From an uncultured Flavobacteriaceae bacterium (GTDB taxonomy: Bacteria > Bacteroidota > Bacteroidia > Flavobacteriales > Flavobacteriaceae): DNA of 64,000 nucleotides. Below are positions 43,722 to 53,761 of this stretch, piece after piece (position 1 is the stretch's first letter; the number at the start of each line of letters is the position of its first letter). A program made the translations under genes and the position numbers. Where the stretch lies: assembly GCA_947497145.1 (NCBI GenBank), contig CANMFQ010000010.1:62001-126000 (forward strand). Direction: 5' to 3'. The notes under the pieces are model-generated. The model was not told the DNA's origin, did not search any database, and saw only the letters and a program-made list of their open reading frames with translations.

Positions 43722-44438
43722 ATGAAATGTGTAATTATAGATGATGAACCATTGGCAGTAGATGTTTTAGAAACCTATGTCAATAAAATAGGAGGGATGG
43801 AAATTGTTGCAAAATGCAATAATCCATTAGAGGCGATTACAATATTAAATAAGCATCAGGTAGATTTGGTGTTTTTGGATATCGAAATGCCTAATTTAAC
43901 CGGATTAGATTTGGTGAAAACAGTGGAGAACATTCCGCAATTTATATTTACAACGGCTTATCCACAACACGCTTTAGAAGGTTTTGAATTAAATGCAACC
44001 GATTATTTGGTAAAACCTATTCCGTTTAAACGTTTTTTAAAAGCAGTATCTCGGGCCAAAGAACAGTGTGAGTTACTAAAACAGTCTGTTGAGCCACAAG
44101 TCCATATTTCTTCTGAAGAAAATAATAACGACTTTATTTTCATAAAATCAGAATATGAAAATATTAAGGTTAATGTTCAAGATATAGAATATATTGAAGG
44201 CTTGAAAGATTATATAAAAATTCATCTTAAAGGCCAGGCAAAAACCTTGTTAACGCTATCGAGTTTTAAGGCCATTTTAGAAAAACTACCTTCCAATTTT
44301 ATTAGAACACACCGTTCTTATATCATTAATATTGATTGTATTAGGGCTTTGCAAAAATCGAATGTTGTTATTAGAGACATTCGTATTCCTATTGGAGAAA
44401 CCTATAAAAAAGAAGTTTTAAAACGACTCGGCGTGTAA
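43722..44438 (+). CDS. LytTR-family response regulator
   Basis: The receiver domain starts MKCVIIDDEPLAVDVL, with Asp near 53 (VDLVFLDIEMPNLTG) and Lys in DYLVKPIPFKRF. The LytTR domain (residues about 140-238) has FIFIKSEYENIKVNVQDI, SNFIRTHRSYIINIDCI and PIGETYKKEV. It is paired with the kinase at 42722. A terminator separates the pair from the TonB receptor gene at 44726. Confidence 0.9.
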   Translation: MKCVIIDDEPLAVDVLETYVNKIGGMEIVAKCNNPLEAITILNKHQVDLVFLDIEMPNLTGLDLVKTVENIPQFIFTTAYPQHALEGFELNATDYLVKPIPFKRFLKAVSRAKEQCELLKQSVEPQVHISSEENNNDFIFIKSEYENIKVNVQDIEYIEGLKDYIKIHLKGQAKTLLTLSSFKAILEKLPSNFIRTHRSYIINIDCIRALQKSNVVIRDIRIPIGETYKKEVLKRLGV

Positions 44439-44484
44439 AATCTCTTTTAAATTTTTAAAACCCAGATTTCAAGAAATTAGGGTT

Positions 44485-44530
44485 AAAAAAGTATCGATAC
44501 ATATTCCTTGTTTGTCGATACTTTTTTTTT
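44485..44530 (+). terminator. rho-independent terminator
   Basis: AAAAAAGTATCGA (44485-44497) pairs with TCGATACTTTTTT (44515-44527) and runs into a T-tract. It ends the kinase/regulator transcript. The rest of the gap to 44725 probably carries the TonB receptor promoter. Confidence 0.8.
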
Positions 44531-44725
44531 GTGCGTATATCATTTTTTTCGCTGCTTCTAACTGCTCATACATTTGATATTAAATATGAACACAAAAAAA
44601 AACATTCATATCAAGCATTATTACTAATCTTTTACTGATTTTCTGTGACAGTAGTAAACAAACTGCATATCCTGTAAAATCCTATAGCGTAACTAAACAA
44701 TCAATAAATCTCTAAATTCAAGAAT

Positions 44726-47185
44726 ATGGACAGAAAAGTTTTAACTATATTTTTTATTATGTTTCTGTATTGCTCTACAACCAAGAGTTATGCAATTTAC
44801 CTCAAGAGTAATGTATCCTCACATCTTTTAGAAAACAAATCTCAAAAGAACCCGATCACCATTAGTGGTGTTGTAAAAGACAAGGAAAGTGGTGAGACAT
44901 TACCTTTTGCTAATGTTTTTGTGAAAGACACAAATATTGGCACAACAACCAATGAAGATGGCTTCTTTACACTATTCAATGTGCCATCAGAAACTTCAAC
45001 TATACAGGTACAATATTTAGGTTATCAAATCGAGACCCTAGTTCTCAAACCAGAAATGGCAAAAGATAAAATAACAATACTTCTGAGACCTGATGCCAAC
45101 CAACTAGATGAGGTTGTCATAAGTGCCGATTCAAGACAGCAAATCGTCAAAATGAATAAAAATGTAAGTCAGATATCATTGTCGCCCAAAAAGTTGGCAT
45201 CCATACCAAACTTAGGAGAAAAAGATATTTTTAGGGCCTTACAATTACTTCCGGGTGTAAGCGGTACAAACGAATCGTCTGCTGGCCTTTATGTTCGTGG
45301 TGGTACGCCAGATCAAAACTTAGTTCTTTTAGACGGTTTTACGGTATATCACGTTGATCATTTTTATGGTTTTTTCAGTGCTTTTAATAGTGATGCTATA
45401 AAGGATATTCAGTTATTTAAAGGTGGGTTTCCTGCCGAGTATGGTGGCAGAATTTCAAGTGTAATGGATTTAACTGGTAAAACGGGAAATAGCAATAAGC
45501 TAAGTTTTTCTGGAGGTTTAAGCTTATTGAGTGCAAATGCAACTGTTGAGATTCCAATCGGTGAGAAAGCAAATCTTTTGATATCTGGTAGAAGGTCTTA
45601 TACCGATATTCTTAAAAGCGGATTATACAATAGCATTTTTGATTTGTATAATGACTCTGAACAAACTAATGGTAATAATCTACCTAATTTCAATGGGTTT
45701 CAACAAAACCAAACACAACCTTCATTCTACTTTTATGATTTAAATGCAAAATTCAGTTACAAACCTTCCGATAAAGACATTATTTCAGTTTCAATGTATA
45801 ATGGTGAAGATAATCTAGATAGTTCTAGGGAAAACCAAAATACTTTTGGCTCGGGCACAGATGAAGAAAGAACTATAAATGCTGACATTGATGATTTATT
45901 GAATTGGGGAAACTGGGGTTCTAGTGTTCGATGGGCAAGACAATGGAATGACAAACTGTACACAAATGTTGTGGGTGCTTATTCCAATTACTTTAGTCAG
46001 AGAAATAGGGTAAACGATATAACCATACAATTAGCAGACTCAACCAACACTAACAAAATTGGCTTGGTAGAAGATAACAATCTAAAAGATTATACGCTTA
46101 GAATACACAACGAGTACAAAATCAACTCAAAACACAGCTTAGAATTTGGTGGACAATTAACCAAGAATGAAGTTGATTATAACTACAGCCTTAACGATTC
46201 GATAACCGTAATAGACCAAAAAGATAAAGGGGTATTAAGTACAGTTTATTTACAGGATAAATGGAGTCCAACCGAAAAATTAAATATAGTTGGTGGTATT
46301 CGAGCTACTCATTTTGATGCCACGGATGAACTCTATTTTGAACCTCGCGTTTCGGCATCATACCAACTTAATGACCAAATCAAACTCAAAGGAGCTTGGG
46401 GAAGATATTATCAATTTGTCAATAGGATTGTTCGTGAAGACGTAACTCAAGGAAGTAGAGACTTTTGGCTTTTGGCTAATGAAGATAATAGTCCAATCAG
46501 TTTCGCAGAGCATTTAATTATTGGTGCAAGCTATGAAATTGATGATTGGTTATTTGATGTTGAATATTTTGAAAAAGATATGTCAGGACTTACGGAATTT
46601 TCACTTCGTTTTCAGTCTGCACTAGGGGCAGACCCTAACGATCAATTGTTTTTTGAGGGTACAGGAATATCAAGAGGTGTTGATTTCTTAATCCAAAAAA
46701 AGGTAGGCAAATATACAGGCTGGTTGGGCTATACATTGAGCGAAGTAGTTCACACATTCCCAGACTTAAACAACAATCCATTTTATTCTTTAAACGATCA
46801 GCGCCACGAATTTAAACTTGTTAATGTACTCAAGGCAGGTCGTTGGGATTTAGGGGCAACTTGGGTTTATGGTAGCGGTAAACCTTATACAGCACCTAAT
46901 GGCATATATACTATTACTCTTTTGGATGGAACAGAAACCGAATATGTAAGCGTAGGAGAAAAGAATGGTCCTAGGCTCAAACCATATCACCGCCTAGATT
47001 TGAGTGCTACTTATAACTTCAATCTTGGATCTGGTAAAGGAAGTATGGGATTATCCTTATTCAACTTTTACAATAGAACCAATACTTGGTATAAAGAGTT
47101 TGAAGTAGTGGATAGTGAGGTAATAGAAACAAATGTAAATTATATAGGTTTTACACCTAGCTTATTTTTTAACGTATCATTTTAA
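44726..47185 (+). CDS. TonB-dependent receptor with carboxypeptidase-like domain
   Basis: Signal peptide region, then a CarboxypepD_reg-like domain (ISGVVKDKESGETLPFANVF, residues 48-135), plug (about 165-260: GLYVRGGTPDQNLVLLDGFT, FKGGFPAEYGGRISSVMDL) and a long barrel ending LFFNVSF with C-terminal Phe. The IRALQLLPGVSGTNE-type plug opening, here FRALQLLPGVSGTNESS, is common in receptors followed by DUF4249 lipoproteins, and such a gene follows 11 bp later. It probably binds a peptide or complex ligand with its lipoprotein partner. It lies downstream of a LytS/LytTR pair. Confidence 0.9.
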   Translation: MDRKVLTIFFIMFLYCSTTKSYAIYLKSNVSSHLLENKSQKNPITISGVVKDKESGETLPFANVFVKDTNIGTTTNEDGFFTLFNVPSETSTIQVQYLGYQIETLVLKPEMAKDKITILLRPDANQLDEVVISADSRQQIVKMNKNVSQISLSPKKLASIPNLGEKDIFRALQLLPGVSGTNESSAGLYVRGGTPDQNLVLLDGFTVYHVDHFYGFFSAFNSDAIKDIQLFKGGFPAEYGGRISSVMDLTGKTGNSNKLSFSGGLSLLSANATVEIPIGEKANLLISGRRSYTDILKSGLYNSIFDLYNDSEQTNGNNLPNFNGFQQNQTQPSFYFYDLNAKFSYKPSDKDIISVSMYNGEDNLDSSRENQNTFGSGTDEERTINADIDDLLNWGNWGSSVRWARQWNDKLYTNVVGAYSNYFSQRNRVNDITIQLADSTNTNKIGLVEDNNLKDYTLRIHNEYKINSKHSLEFGGQLTKNEVDYNYSLNDSITVIDQKDKGVLSTVYLQDKWSPTEKLNIVGGIRATHFDATDELYFEPRVSASYQLNDQIKLKGAWGRYYQFVNRIVREDVTQGSRDFWLLANEDNSPISFAEHLIIGASYEIDDWLFDVEYFEKDMSGLTEFSLRFQSALGADPNDQLFFEGTGISRGVDFLIQKKVGKYTGWLGYTLSEVVHTFPDLNNNPFYSLNDQRHEFKLVNVLKAGRWDLGATWVYGSGKPYTAPNGIYTITLLDGTETEYVSVGEKNGPRLKPYHRLDLSATYNFNLGSGKGSMGLSLFNFYNRTNTWYKEFEVVDSEVIETNVNYIGFTPSLFFNVSF

Positions 47186-47196
47186 AATAAATAATA

Positions 47197-48036
47197 ATGA
47201 AAACTTTCAATAAAATTATAGCTGTATTATATATCATCATTATTTCATCTTGTGAAGATGTTCCGGATTTTGACTCAGAGAAAAGCGAACCAGTTGTAGA
47301 AGCCTTTATTTATGAAGGAGAATCTGTTGATGATATTTATTTAAAAAAAACAGTACCATTTAATAGTGGAAGCGATAATGAGCCAGAACTTATAAGTCAA
47401 GCAATTATAACTATTACTAGTCATGGTCAAAATTTTGTTCTTTCACCATTTACAGACCAACCAGGAAGATATTTTTATGATGGTAACGATTTGTCTGTAA
47501 ATATTGGGGACAACTATCAACTAACTTTTGAATATGAAGATAGAATAATATCTTCAACAACAACTATACCTAGCGAACCAGAAGGAGTGGAAATATCGCC
47601 TGAGTCAATCGAAATACCGGAAATAAATTCTTTACTAGATTTAAGGGATTTTAGAGAATCTTTTCAGCAAACTATTGATGTCATTTGGAACAACACCGAA
47701 AATAGTTACTATTATTTGGTGATTGAAAACATTGAAGATAATCCTCAGTCTATAGACCCAACGGATGTTCTTGGTGGTTTGGGCATCAATTTTGAATTTA
47801 CAACTTCACCTACCCAACAGAACATTTTAGAATTAAGACCTTTGATACACTATACACAATATGGTATGCACAAGGTTACAATTTATCACGTCAATGAAGA
47901 ATATGCTTTACTCTATGAAACATCAAGCCAAGATTCAAGAGATTTAAATGAACCTTATTCAAACATAAATAATGGTTTAGGTATTTTTTCAGGATTTGCA
48001 AGTCAAGAAGTTTACTTTGAAGTGATTAAGCAATAA
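47197..48036 (+). CDS. DUF4249 lipoprotein
   Basis: A 279-aa lipoprotein (signal MKTFNKIIAVLYIIIISSC, then EDVPDFD). It has the DUF4249 pattern: PVVEAFIYEGESVDDIYLKK, AIITITSHGQNF, PGRYFYDGNDLSVNIGDNYQ and TIPSEPEGVEI. DUF4249 proteins accompany TonB receptors and are thought to act as surface ligand-binding partners or lids, analogous to SusD-like roles. It is probably cotranscribed with the receptor (11-bp gap). Confidence 0.88.
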   Translation: MKTFNKIIAVLYIIIISSCEDVPDFDSEKSEPVVEAFIYEGESVDDIYLKKTVPFNSGSDNEPELISQAIITITSHGQNFVLSPFTDQPGRYFYDGNDLSVNIGDNYQLTFEYEDRIISSTTTIPSEPEGVEISPESIEIPEINSLLDLRDFRESFQQTIDVIWNNTENSYYYLVIENIEDNPQSIDPTDVLGGLGINFEFTTSPTQQNILELRPLIHYTQYGMHKVTIYHVNEEYALLYETSSQDSRDLNEPYSNINNGLGIFSGFASQEVYFEVIKQ

Positions 48037-48053
48037 ATAATTTAATCAATAAA

Positions 48054-48902
48054 ATGAAGAAAATAGTTCTAATAATAGGTATAGCATTTTTATTAAGTTC
48101 TTGTAGTAAAAAATTATATAATGTTGAAAAGGTTGTAGCTATACCTGTAATTGATGGAGACCAGACAGAATGGCCAGCCAAAACAATTCAATCTAACAAT
48201 AATATAAATTATGCAATACAACAGGATGAAGATAATTTGTATTTAATGGTGAGTTCATTTGATGAGCAGGTTATGAAAAAAATTATGCTTTTAGGTATGA
48301 CCTATTGGATTAATACAGAAGGAAAGCATAGTAAAGACCAAGGTATTTCTTTCCCCGAAGGAATTATAAATTCAGACGCAATAAAACAAAAATTCGCAAG
48401 CCTCAAAAGTAACGGTGGTGGTTTTAGAGGAAGAGGAGGTATGGGCTCAATGCCCAATATTGATAAAAATATATTGCCAGATCAGTCTAAGTTATTAGAG
48501 AATTTTAAGGGTCAATCCGAAAATATTGGCCTAATAAACTTTAATGGTTATGAAGATGGGCAAATAATTCATTTCAATCGTAGTGCTTTAGATTTTGAGA
48601 GTTTGGGTATTATGTTTGATTCAAAATTGATACCTGGTGAATCATTTACATTTGAGATTGCAATTCCTAAAAGGCTTCTCAAAAAAAGTACAAAGGTTAA
48701 AAAAGATACTTGGGGAATAGGTATAGCAACTAATGATCCAAATTTAGAGCTCAACCTACCTGACAGTTCTAGATTGGATAAGATGCCTGCAAGATTTAAA
48801 AATAAATTAGGTGTAAGTGGTAAACTTGAAAAAATTAATGAATTAAAAGCTTTATTAAAACCTATTCAATTCTGGGTAGATGTTTCTGCATTAAAAAAAT
48901 AA
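48054..48902 (+). CDS. lipoprotein with CBM9/DOMON-like domain
   Basis: Lipoprotein signal (MKKIVLIIGIAFLLSSC then SKKLYNVEKV). The first half matches the CBM9-like sandwich used in surface proteins: IPVIDGDQTEWPAKTIQ, YAIQQDEDNLYLMVSSFDEQ. A Gly-rich linker (GGGFRGRGGMGSMP) and a second beta-rich segment (ESFTFEIAIPKRLLKK) follow. It lies 18 bp after the DUF4249 gene in the same operon. The substrate is unknown; carbohydrate binding is not assured from fold alone. Confidence 0.7.
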   Translation: MKKIVLIIGIAFLLSSCSKKLYNVEKVVAIPVIDGDQTEWPAKTIQSNNNINYAIQQDEDNLYLMVSSFDEQVMKKIMLLGMTYWINTEGKHSKDQGISFPEGIINSDAIKQKFASLKSNGGGFRGRGGMGSMPNIDKNILPDQSKLLENFKGQSENIGLINFNGYEDGQIIHFNRSALDFESLGIMFDSKLIPGESFTFEIAIPKRLLKKSTKVKKDTWGIGIATNDPNLELNLPDSSRLDKMPARFKNKLGVSGKLEKINELKALLKPIQFWVDVSALKK

Positions 48903-48994
48903 ATGAATTACCATCTTCTATTAAAAATATATCTAGTATTCATTTGGAATCCTATTGAATTAAAGTAATATTTTATTAATTAAAATTATTAAAA

Positions 48995-49846
48995 ATGAAC
49001 TATTTAAAAAATACAATAACACTATTTGTACTCATATTTTCAGCATCAGTTTCTGCACAAAACACTAATGGTAAAGCCTATTACGTTGTGAAAAATACGA
49101 TAAAAATGGACTTAGGAAATCGTCAAATTCCTGAGGCTCAAAAGGCAATGATACAAGAACGTATCAATAGTATGTCAACTAATAATTTTGTACTCTCTTT
49201 TAATAAGAATTCTTCTATATATGTTGAAGAAGAAAAGCTAGAACAAGACCAAGGTAATGGAATAATGGCACAACGAATGGGAATGGTGAAAATGATATTG
49301 AATCAAGGGAGTGGTGGTAAACTTTACAAGAATACTATCGACAATACTTATAAAAATCAAGTAGACCTTTATGGGAAACTATTCCTAATTCAAGATTCAC
49401 TTAAAACGATAGATTGGAAAATAACCGATGACGTAAAAACGATAGGAAAGCATACCTGCTTTAAGGCAACGGCTATCTTAAAAAATAGAGGATTGCCAAC
49501 AAACTTTCGTCCAGGAGAGCAACAAACAGGTGGCTTGAAAGAAGAAAGAAAAAAAGCCGATGAAATGATCATAGTAACGGCTTGGTTTACCCTTGATATT
49601 CCTGTTTCTCAAGGACCTGCAATGTATTATGGTTTACCAGGGTTAATTCTAGAAGTAAATGCGGGAAATACTACAATTCTTTGCTCAAAAATCGAATTAA
49701 ATAAAGAAGGAGAAACAGTTAATCCGCCTAAAAAAGGAAAAAAGATAAACCAAGAAAAGTATGATGAGCTTGTAAAGAAAAAGGCAAAAGAGATTCGAGA
49801 AAATTTTCAAAGAGGTAGAGGAGCCCTTGGTAGAAGAGGTAATTAA
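48995..49846 (+). CDS. GLPGLI family protein
   Basis: Signal peptide (MNYLKNTITLFVLIFSASVSAQ) and the defining motif GLPGLILEVN within MYYGLPGLILEVNAG, preceded by VTAWFTLDIPVSQGPA and DWKITDDVKTIGKHTCFKAT. The family (TIGR01200) is restricted to Bacteroidota, located in the envelope, and of unknown function. It is commonly encoded beside a TonB-receptor-like outer membrane protein, as here (12 bp before the 901-aa barrel protein). Confidence 0.92.
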   Translation: MNYLKNTITLFVLIFSASVSAQNTNGKAYYVVKNTIKMDLGNRQIPEAQKAMIQERINSMSTNNFVLSFNKNSSIYVEEEKLEQDQGNGIMAQRMGMVKMILNQGSGGKLYKNTIDNTYKNQVDLYGKLFLIQDSLKTIDWKITDDVKTIGKHTCFKATAILKNRGLPTNFRPGEQQTGGLKEERKKADEMIIVTAWFTLDIPVSQGPAMYYGLPGLILEVNAGNTTILCSKIELNKEGETVNPPKKGKKINQEKYDELVKKKAKEIRENFQRGRGALGRRGN

Positions 49847-49858
49847 AAATAAGTTCAA

Positions 49859-52564
49859 ATGAAAAAAATCTTATATATACTTTGTGTACTATTTTCTTTA
49901 AACTCTTTTTCGCAGGAGATTAATGTTTCAGGATCTATAAAAGATAGTATTGGTTCTCCTTTAGAATCTGCTAATGTGGTGGCGATAAATAGTGAAACAA
50001 AGAAATTAGCTTCATATTCGGTTGCTAACAATAAGGGCAGGTATCAGCTTTCGCTTGAAAAGAATGCTAATTATACTTTAAAGGTTAGTTTTTTAGGGTA
50101 CAAAACCATTTCTGAGACTTTAGTAATAACCGAGCAATCTATAGACTTTGAGAAAAACTTTATACTGCATGAAGACGAAAGTCAATTAGATGAAGTAGTA
50201 ATTAGTTATGAAATGCCAGTTTCAGTTAAAGGAGACACCATTGTCTATAATGCCGATTCCTTTAAAAATGGAACAGAAAAGAAATTAGGCGATGTGCTTA
50301 AAAAATTACCAGGAGTAGAAATTAATGATGATGGAGAAATTGAGGTTGAAGGTAAACGCGTACAGAAGCTAATGGTAGAAGGAAAAGACTTTTTTGATGG
50401 CGATTCTAAACTGGCTGTAGAAAACATCCCATCTAGTGCTATAGAAAAAGTACAAGTGCTTAAAAATTATAATGAAGTCTCACAATTACAAAGCGTTACA
50501 AATAATGACGATAGTATAGCTATTAATATTAAACTTAAAGAAGGAAAGAAGAATTTTTGGTTTGGTGATGTTACAGCTGGTGGTGGACCAAATGAACGAT
50601 ATTTGGTTCACCCAAAGCTGTTTTATTATAGTCCAGAAAAGAGTATTAATATAATAACAGACATCAATAATATTGGTGAAATACCTTTTACTCGTAGAGA
50701 TTATTTTAAGTTTACAGGAGGTTTTAAAAATTTGTCTGGAGGAGGAACTACCTTAAATTTAACTCAAGATAATTTAGGCTTTTCATTACTTCAAAACAAT
50801 ATGGCAAATGAAATAGAAACTCAATTTGGAGCAGCAAATTTTAGCTATGCGCCAAGTAAAAGCCTTGATTTAAGTGGTTTCTTTATTTACTCTGGAACAA
50901 AAACAGATATAGAAGAATTAACAACAAGAGATTATATTTTAGATGATCTCACAGAGGAAACTACTACGAGTTCTATTCAAGATAATAAGTTAGGTCTTGG
51001 TAAAATAAGTGCATCATATAAACCGCATAGCAATTTTCAATTAGATTATGATGTGTTTTTAAAACTATCTGAACAAGAAGAAAGTAGCAACGTTTCGTCT
51101 ACAACAGCAACTGTAAATAATACCATAAATGAGCTGCGAGAGGATAACCCTTTTTCTATTAACCAAAATGCAAATCTGTATTATACATTAAACGATAAAA
51201 ATATTTTTTCAGCCGAAATACAACATTTATGGTCTAAAGAAAACCCTTTTTACAATGCAACATTTTTAGGTTTAGGAGAGAATCCAAGTATAGCAGAATT
51301 ACCATTTTCAACAGTATTTCCTTATGATACAACACAAGAAGATTACGGATTAAATCAAGATAAAACAATTAATACCAATAAGTTTGATGCTAAAGTGAAT
51401 TATTACAACGTACTAAATAACAAAAGCAATTTAAACTTTGTTATTGGTGGAACTCTTAGTAGACAGAATTTCGATTCTTCAATTTTTCAAACCTTGGATG
51501 ATGGCAGTTCGAACAGTTTTACTGGAGACGAATTTAATAATGACGTTACTTCAAATTTTTCAGATATATATGCTGGTGCAAAATATAAATTTGTTACTGG
51601 AAAATTCACATTTGCGCCAGGAGTAAACCTTCATAGCTATACGTATAATAATGAACAACTCGGAGAAAAATATGAAGATACTCAAACGAAACTATTACCA
51701 AATTTTTATGCTAATCTGCAATTTAAAAAATCTGAAAGCTTACGATTTAACTATTCTAAAACCGTAGAATACCCTGACGTTAATACTGTAGCGCAAGGAT
51801 ATGTGTTTAATAATTACAATTCACTATTTCAAGGGAATAATGAGATTAAGAATGGTCTGTACGATACTTTTAATCTGAACTACAGTAGCTTTAGTTTGTT
51901 TAATTATACTAATGTATTGGCATCATTGAGTTATACAAAAATGAATGACCCAATAAAAAATAATTTTAGCTATCAAGGCATAAACTCGGTATCTACACCT
52001 ATTAATTCAATCGTAACAGATGAAAGCCTTATTGGAATATTTCGTTGGGATAAAACCATTGGTAAGTATAAAGTTGGCTTAAGTGCTAATGTGTCTTGGC
52101 TCAATAATTTTAATGTGGTAGATGATGAAATAATCGAATCAGAATCATTAACACAACGCTATAAAGCAAGTGTTTTAACAAATTTTAAAAAAGGCCCAAA
52201 TTTTGAAGTCGGTTACCAACGTGCTATAAGCGATTTTACAAATTCAGGTACGAAGAACACCTTTTATACAGACAAGCCATTTGCGAAGTTAGAAATGGTA
52301 TTTTTTAAAGATTTTTCGTTTACATCAGATTATAGCTTTTATAATTATTCTGATGATCAGCAGACGTTAAACTCTTATTCTTTTTTAAATGCCAATCTCT
52401 ATTATAGAAAAAAAGGCAGTAAATGGGAATACAGATTAGGAGTTAAAAATATTCTTAATACCCAATCAATAAATCAAAACAATTATAACGAAGCTTTTTC
52501 CACCACATCAGAGTATTATGTACAACCGCGTTATGGGTTTTTAACTGTTAAATATAATTTGTAG
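49859..52564 (+). CDS. outer-membrane beta-barrel protein with carboxypeptidase-like domain (GLPGLI partner)
   Basis: Signal peptide (MKKILYILCVLFSLNSFSQ), CarboxypepD_reg-like domain (VSGSIKDSIGSPLESANVVA), a plug-like domain (DVLKKLPGVEINDDGEIEVE, KVQVLKNYNEVSQ) and a large barrel of the outer membrane family OMP_b-brl_3 type, which resembles TonB receptors. At 901 aa it is normal for this group. It forms a pair with the GLPGLI gene; such pairs are thought to act in export or maturation of small peptides or in metal handling, but this is not established. Confidence 0.85.
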   Translation: MKKILYILCVLFSLNSFSQEINVSGSIKDSIGSPLESANVVAINSETKKLASYSVANNKGRYQLSLEKNANYTLKVSFLGYKTISETLVITEQSIDFEKNFILHEDESQLDEVVISYEMPVSVKGDTIVYNADSFKNGTEKKLGDVLKKLPGVEINDDGEIEVEGKRVQKLMVEGKDFFDGDSKLAVENIPSSAIEKVQVLKNYNEVSQLQSVTNNDDSIAINIKLKEGKKNFWFGDVTAGGGPNERYLVHPKLFYYSPEKSINIITDINNIGEIPFTRRDYFKFTGGFKNLSGGGTTLNLTQDNLGFSLLQNNMANEIETQFGAANFSYAPSKSLDLSGFFIYSGTKTDIEELTTRDYILDDLTEETTTSSIQDNKLGLGKISASYKPHSNFQLDYDVFLKLSEQEESSNVSSTTATVNNTINELREDNPFSINQNANLYYTLNDKNIFSAEIQHLWSKENPFYNATFLGLGENPSIAELPFSTVFPYDTTQEDYGLNQDKTINTNKFDAKVNYYNVLNNKSNLNFVIGGTLSRQNFDSSIFQTLDDGSSNSFTGDEFNNDVTSNFSDIYAGAKYKFVTGKFTFAPGVNLHSYTYNNEQLGEKYEDTQTKLLPNFYANLQFKKSESLRFNYSKTVEYPDVNTVAQGYVFNNYNSLFQGNNEIKNGLYDTFNLNYSSFSLFNYTNVLASLSYTKMNDPIKNNFSYQGINSVSTPINSIVTDESLIGIFRWDKTIGKYKVGLSANVSWLNNFNVVDDEIIESESLTQRYKASVLTNFKKGPNFEVGYQRAISDFTNSGTKNTFYTDKPFAKLEMVFFKDFSFTSDYSFYNYSDDQQTLNSYSFLNANLYYRKKGSKWEYRLGVKNILNTQSINQNNYNEAFSTTSEYYVQPRYGFLTVKYNL

Positions 52565-52717
52565 TACCATTTTCTCTTTCAATTTACTGTAATATAAATC
52601 AACATTAGTAGACACATTTATTTTTTTTATCTATACATTTTTAGTCTCTGTATAGTAAATTTTAGCAGTCTTGTTTTCCATAATATTTTTGAAGAGTAGT
52701 GTTTAAAAATAACAAAA

Positions 52718-53281
52718 ATGAAGTCAATTAAAATAGTAACAATAATGAGTATTCTAGGAATGCTTTTTATAACACAAACATCAAATGCGCAGAGAAGAGT
52801 AGTAGTAAAAACACCAAATAGAACAGTTATAAGAACAACAAGTCCTAGAGTGGTTTATAAAAGAAAAGCACCTGTTGTAAGAGCAGTAAGAACACTACCC
52901 GCTACAGCAGTTGTTGTAAAACGGAATGGGGTTAGATATCACTATTACAAAGGGCGTTATTACAGGTATAACAGAGGAAGATATGTTGTAGTAACAGCAC
53001 CAAGTGGTGTAAGGGTAAAAGTTTTACCTGTTGGTTATCGAAAAATTGTCATTGCAGGAAGACCTTACTTTTATTTTGGAGGAGTTTATTATGTATCTGT
53101 TAGCAATGGTTATAAAGTGGTAGAAGCACCAGATAATATCATAGTTTATGAATTACCAGAGGAAGCAGAACAAATAGAAATAGATGGAAAAACATTTTAT
53201 GAATATGATGCTAAATTGTATAAAGTCGTTACCACTCCAGATGGTAAAGGGTTTAAAGTTGTGGGTGATTTAGAAGAGTAA
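52718..53281 (+). CDS. DUF6515 family secreted protein
   Basis: Signal peptide then an Arg/Lys/Val-rich basic segment (RRVVVKTPNRTVIRTTSPRV). Tyr-rich repeats follow (VRYHYYKGRYYRYNRGRYVV, YFYFGGVYYVS, FYEYDAKLYKV), each followed by a V.APxGxxVxxLP segment. This triplicated YYxYxGxYY/APxG pattern is the DUF6515 signature. Probably periplasmic or surface structural protein of unknown role. Its own gap of 150 bp upstream suggests a separate promoter. Confidence 0.85.
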   Translation: MKSIKIVTIMSILGMLFITQTSNAQRRVVVKTPNRTVIRTTSPRVVYKRKAPVVRAVRTLPATAVVVKRNGVRYHYYKGRYYRYNRGRYVVVTAPSGVRVKVLPVGYRKIVIAGRPYFYFGGVYYVSVSNGYKVVEAPDNIIVYELPEEAEQIEIDGKTFYEYDAKLYKVVTTPDGKGFKVVGDLEE

Positions 53282-53370
53282 CTCATTCAAAATAAAGAGA
53301 AATAATCCTATGTTTAATCGTCCGAATTTTAAAACCAACTAGAAAAGAATAGACAATAAAAAATAGAAAA

Positions 53371-53748
53371 ATGAAAGTATTAAAAAGTAGTATACTAGTA
53401 ATCGTAATGTTCGTTAGTACAATAGCTTTCGCACAAGACAGAGAACTTACAGAACAACAACAAACACAATTTAAAGAACAGTTAGAACAATATTATGAAA
53501 AACTAGACTTATCCGAAGAGCAGAAACCAAAATTTGAAGACATTACAAAAAAGTATGTACTTCAAATGAAAGCTTTAAAAACGAGTACCAAGGGCAGATT
53601 TGCCAAATACAGAGAATATAAATCGATAGTAGGTTCAAAAAACAAAGAAATGAAAACCTTACTTTCTGCTGAACAATACAAGGTGTATAAAAATACCCAA
53701 AAAGAGATACAAAAGAAGATGAAAGAAAGACGTGAAAATAGAAATTAA
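53371..53748 (+). CDS. Spy/CpxP-like periplasmic helical protein
   Basis: Signal peptide (MKVLKSSILVIVMFVSTIAFAQ) followed by about 100 residues of amphipathic helix rich in Gln, Glu and Lys: LTEQQQTQFKEQLEQYYEKL, DLSEEQKPKFEDITKKY, LLSAEQYKVYKNTQKE. The LSxEQ..KF and LSAEQYxxY motifs are typical of Spy/CpxP-like (LTXXQ) and related metal-resistance or chaperone-like proteins in Bacteroidota. It lies 13 bp upstream of the next lipoprotein gene and is probably cotranscribed. Confidence 0.75.
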   Translation: MKVLKSSILVIVMFVSTIAFAQDRELTEQQQTQFKEQLEQYYEKLDLSEEQKPKFEDITKKYVLQMKALKTSTKGRFAKYREYKSIVGSKNKEMKTLLSAEQYKVYKNTQKEIQKKMKERRENRN

Positions 53749-53761
53749 AAAAGCAAACAAA

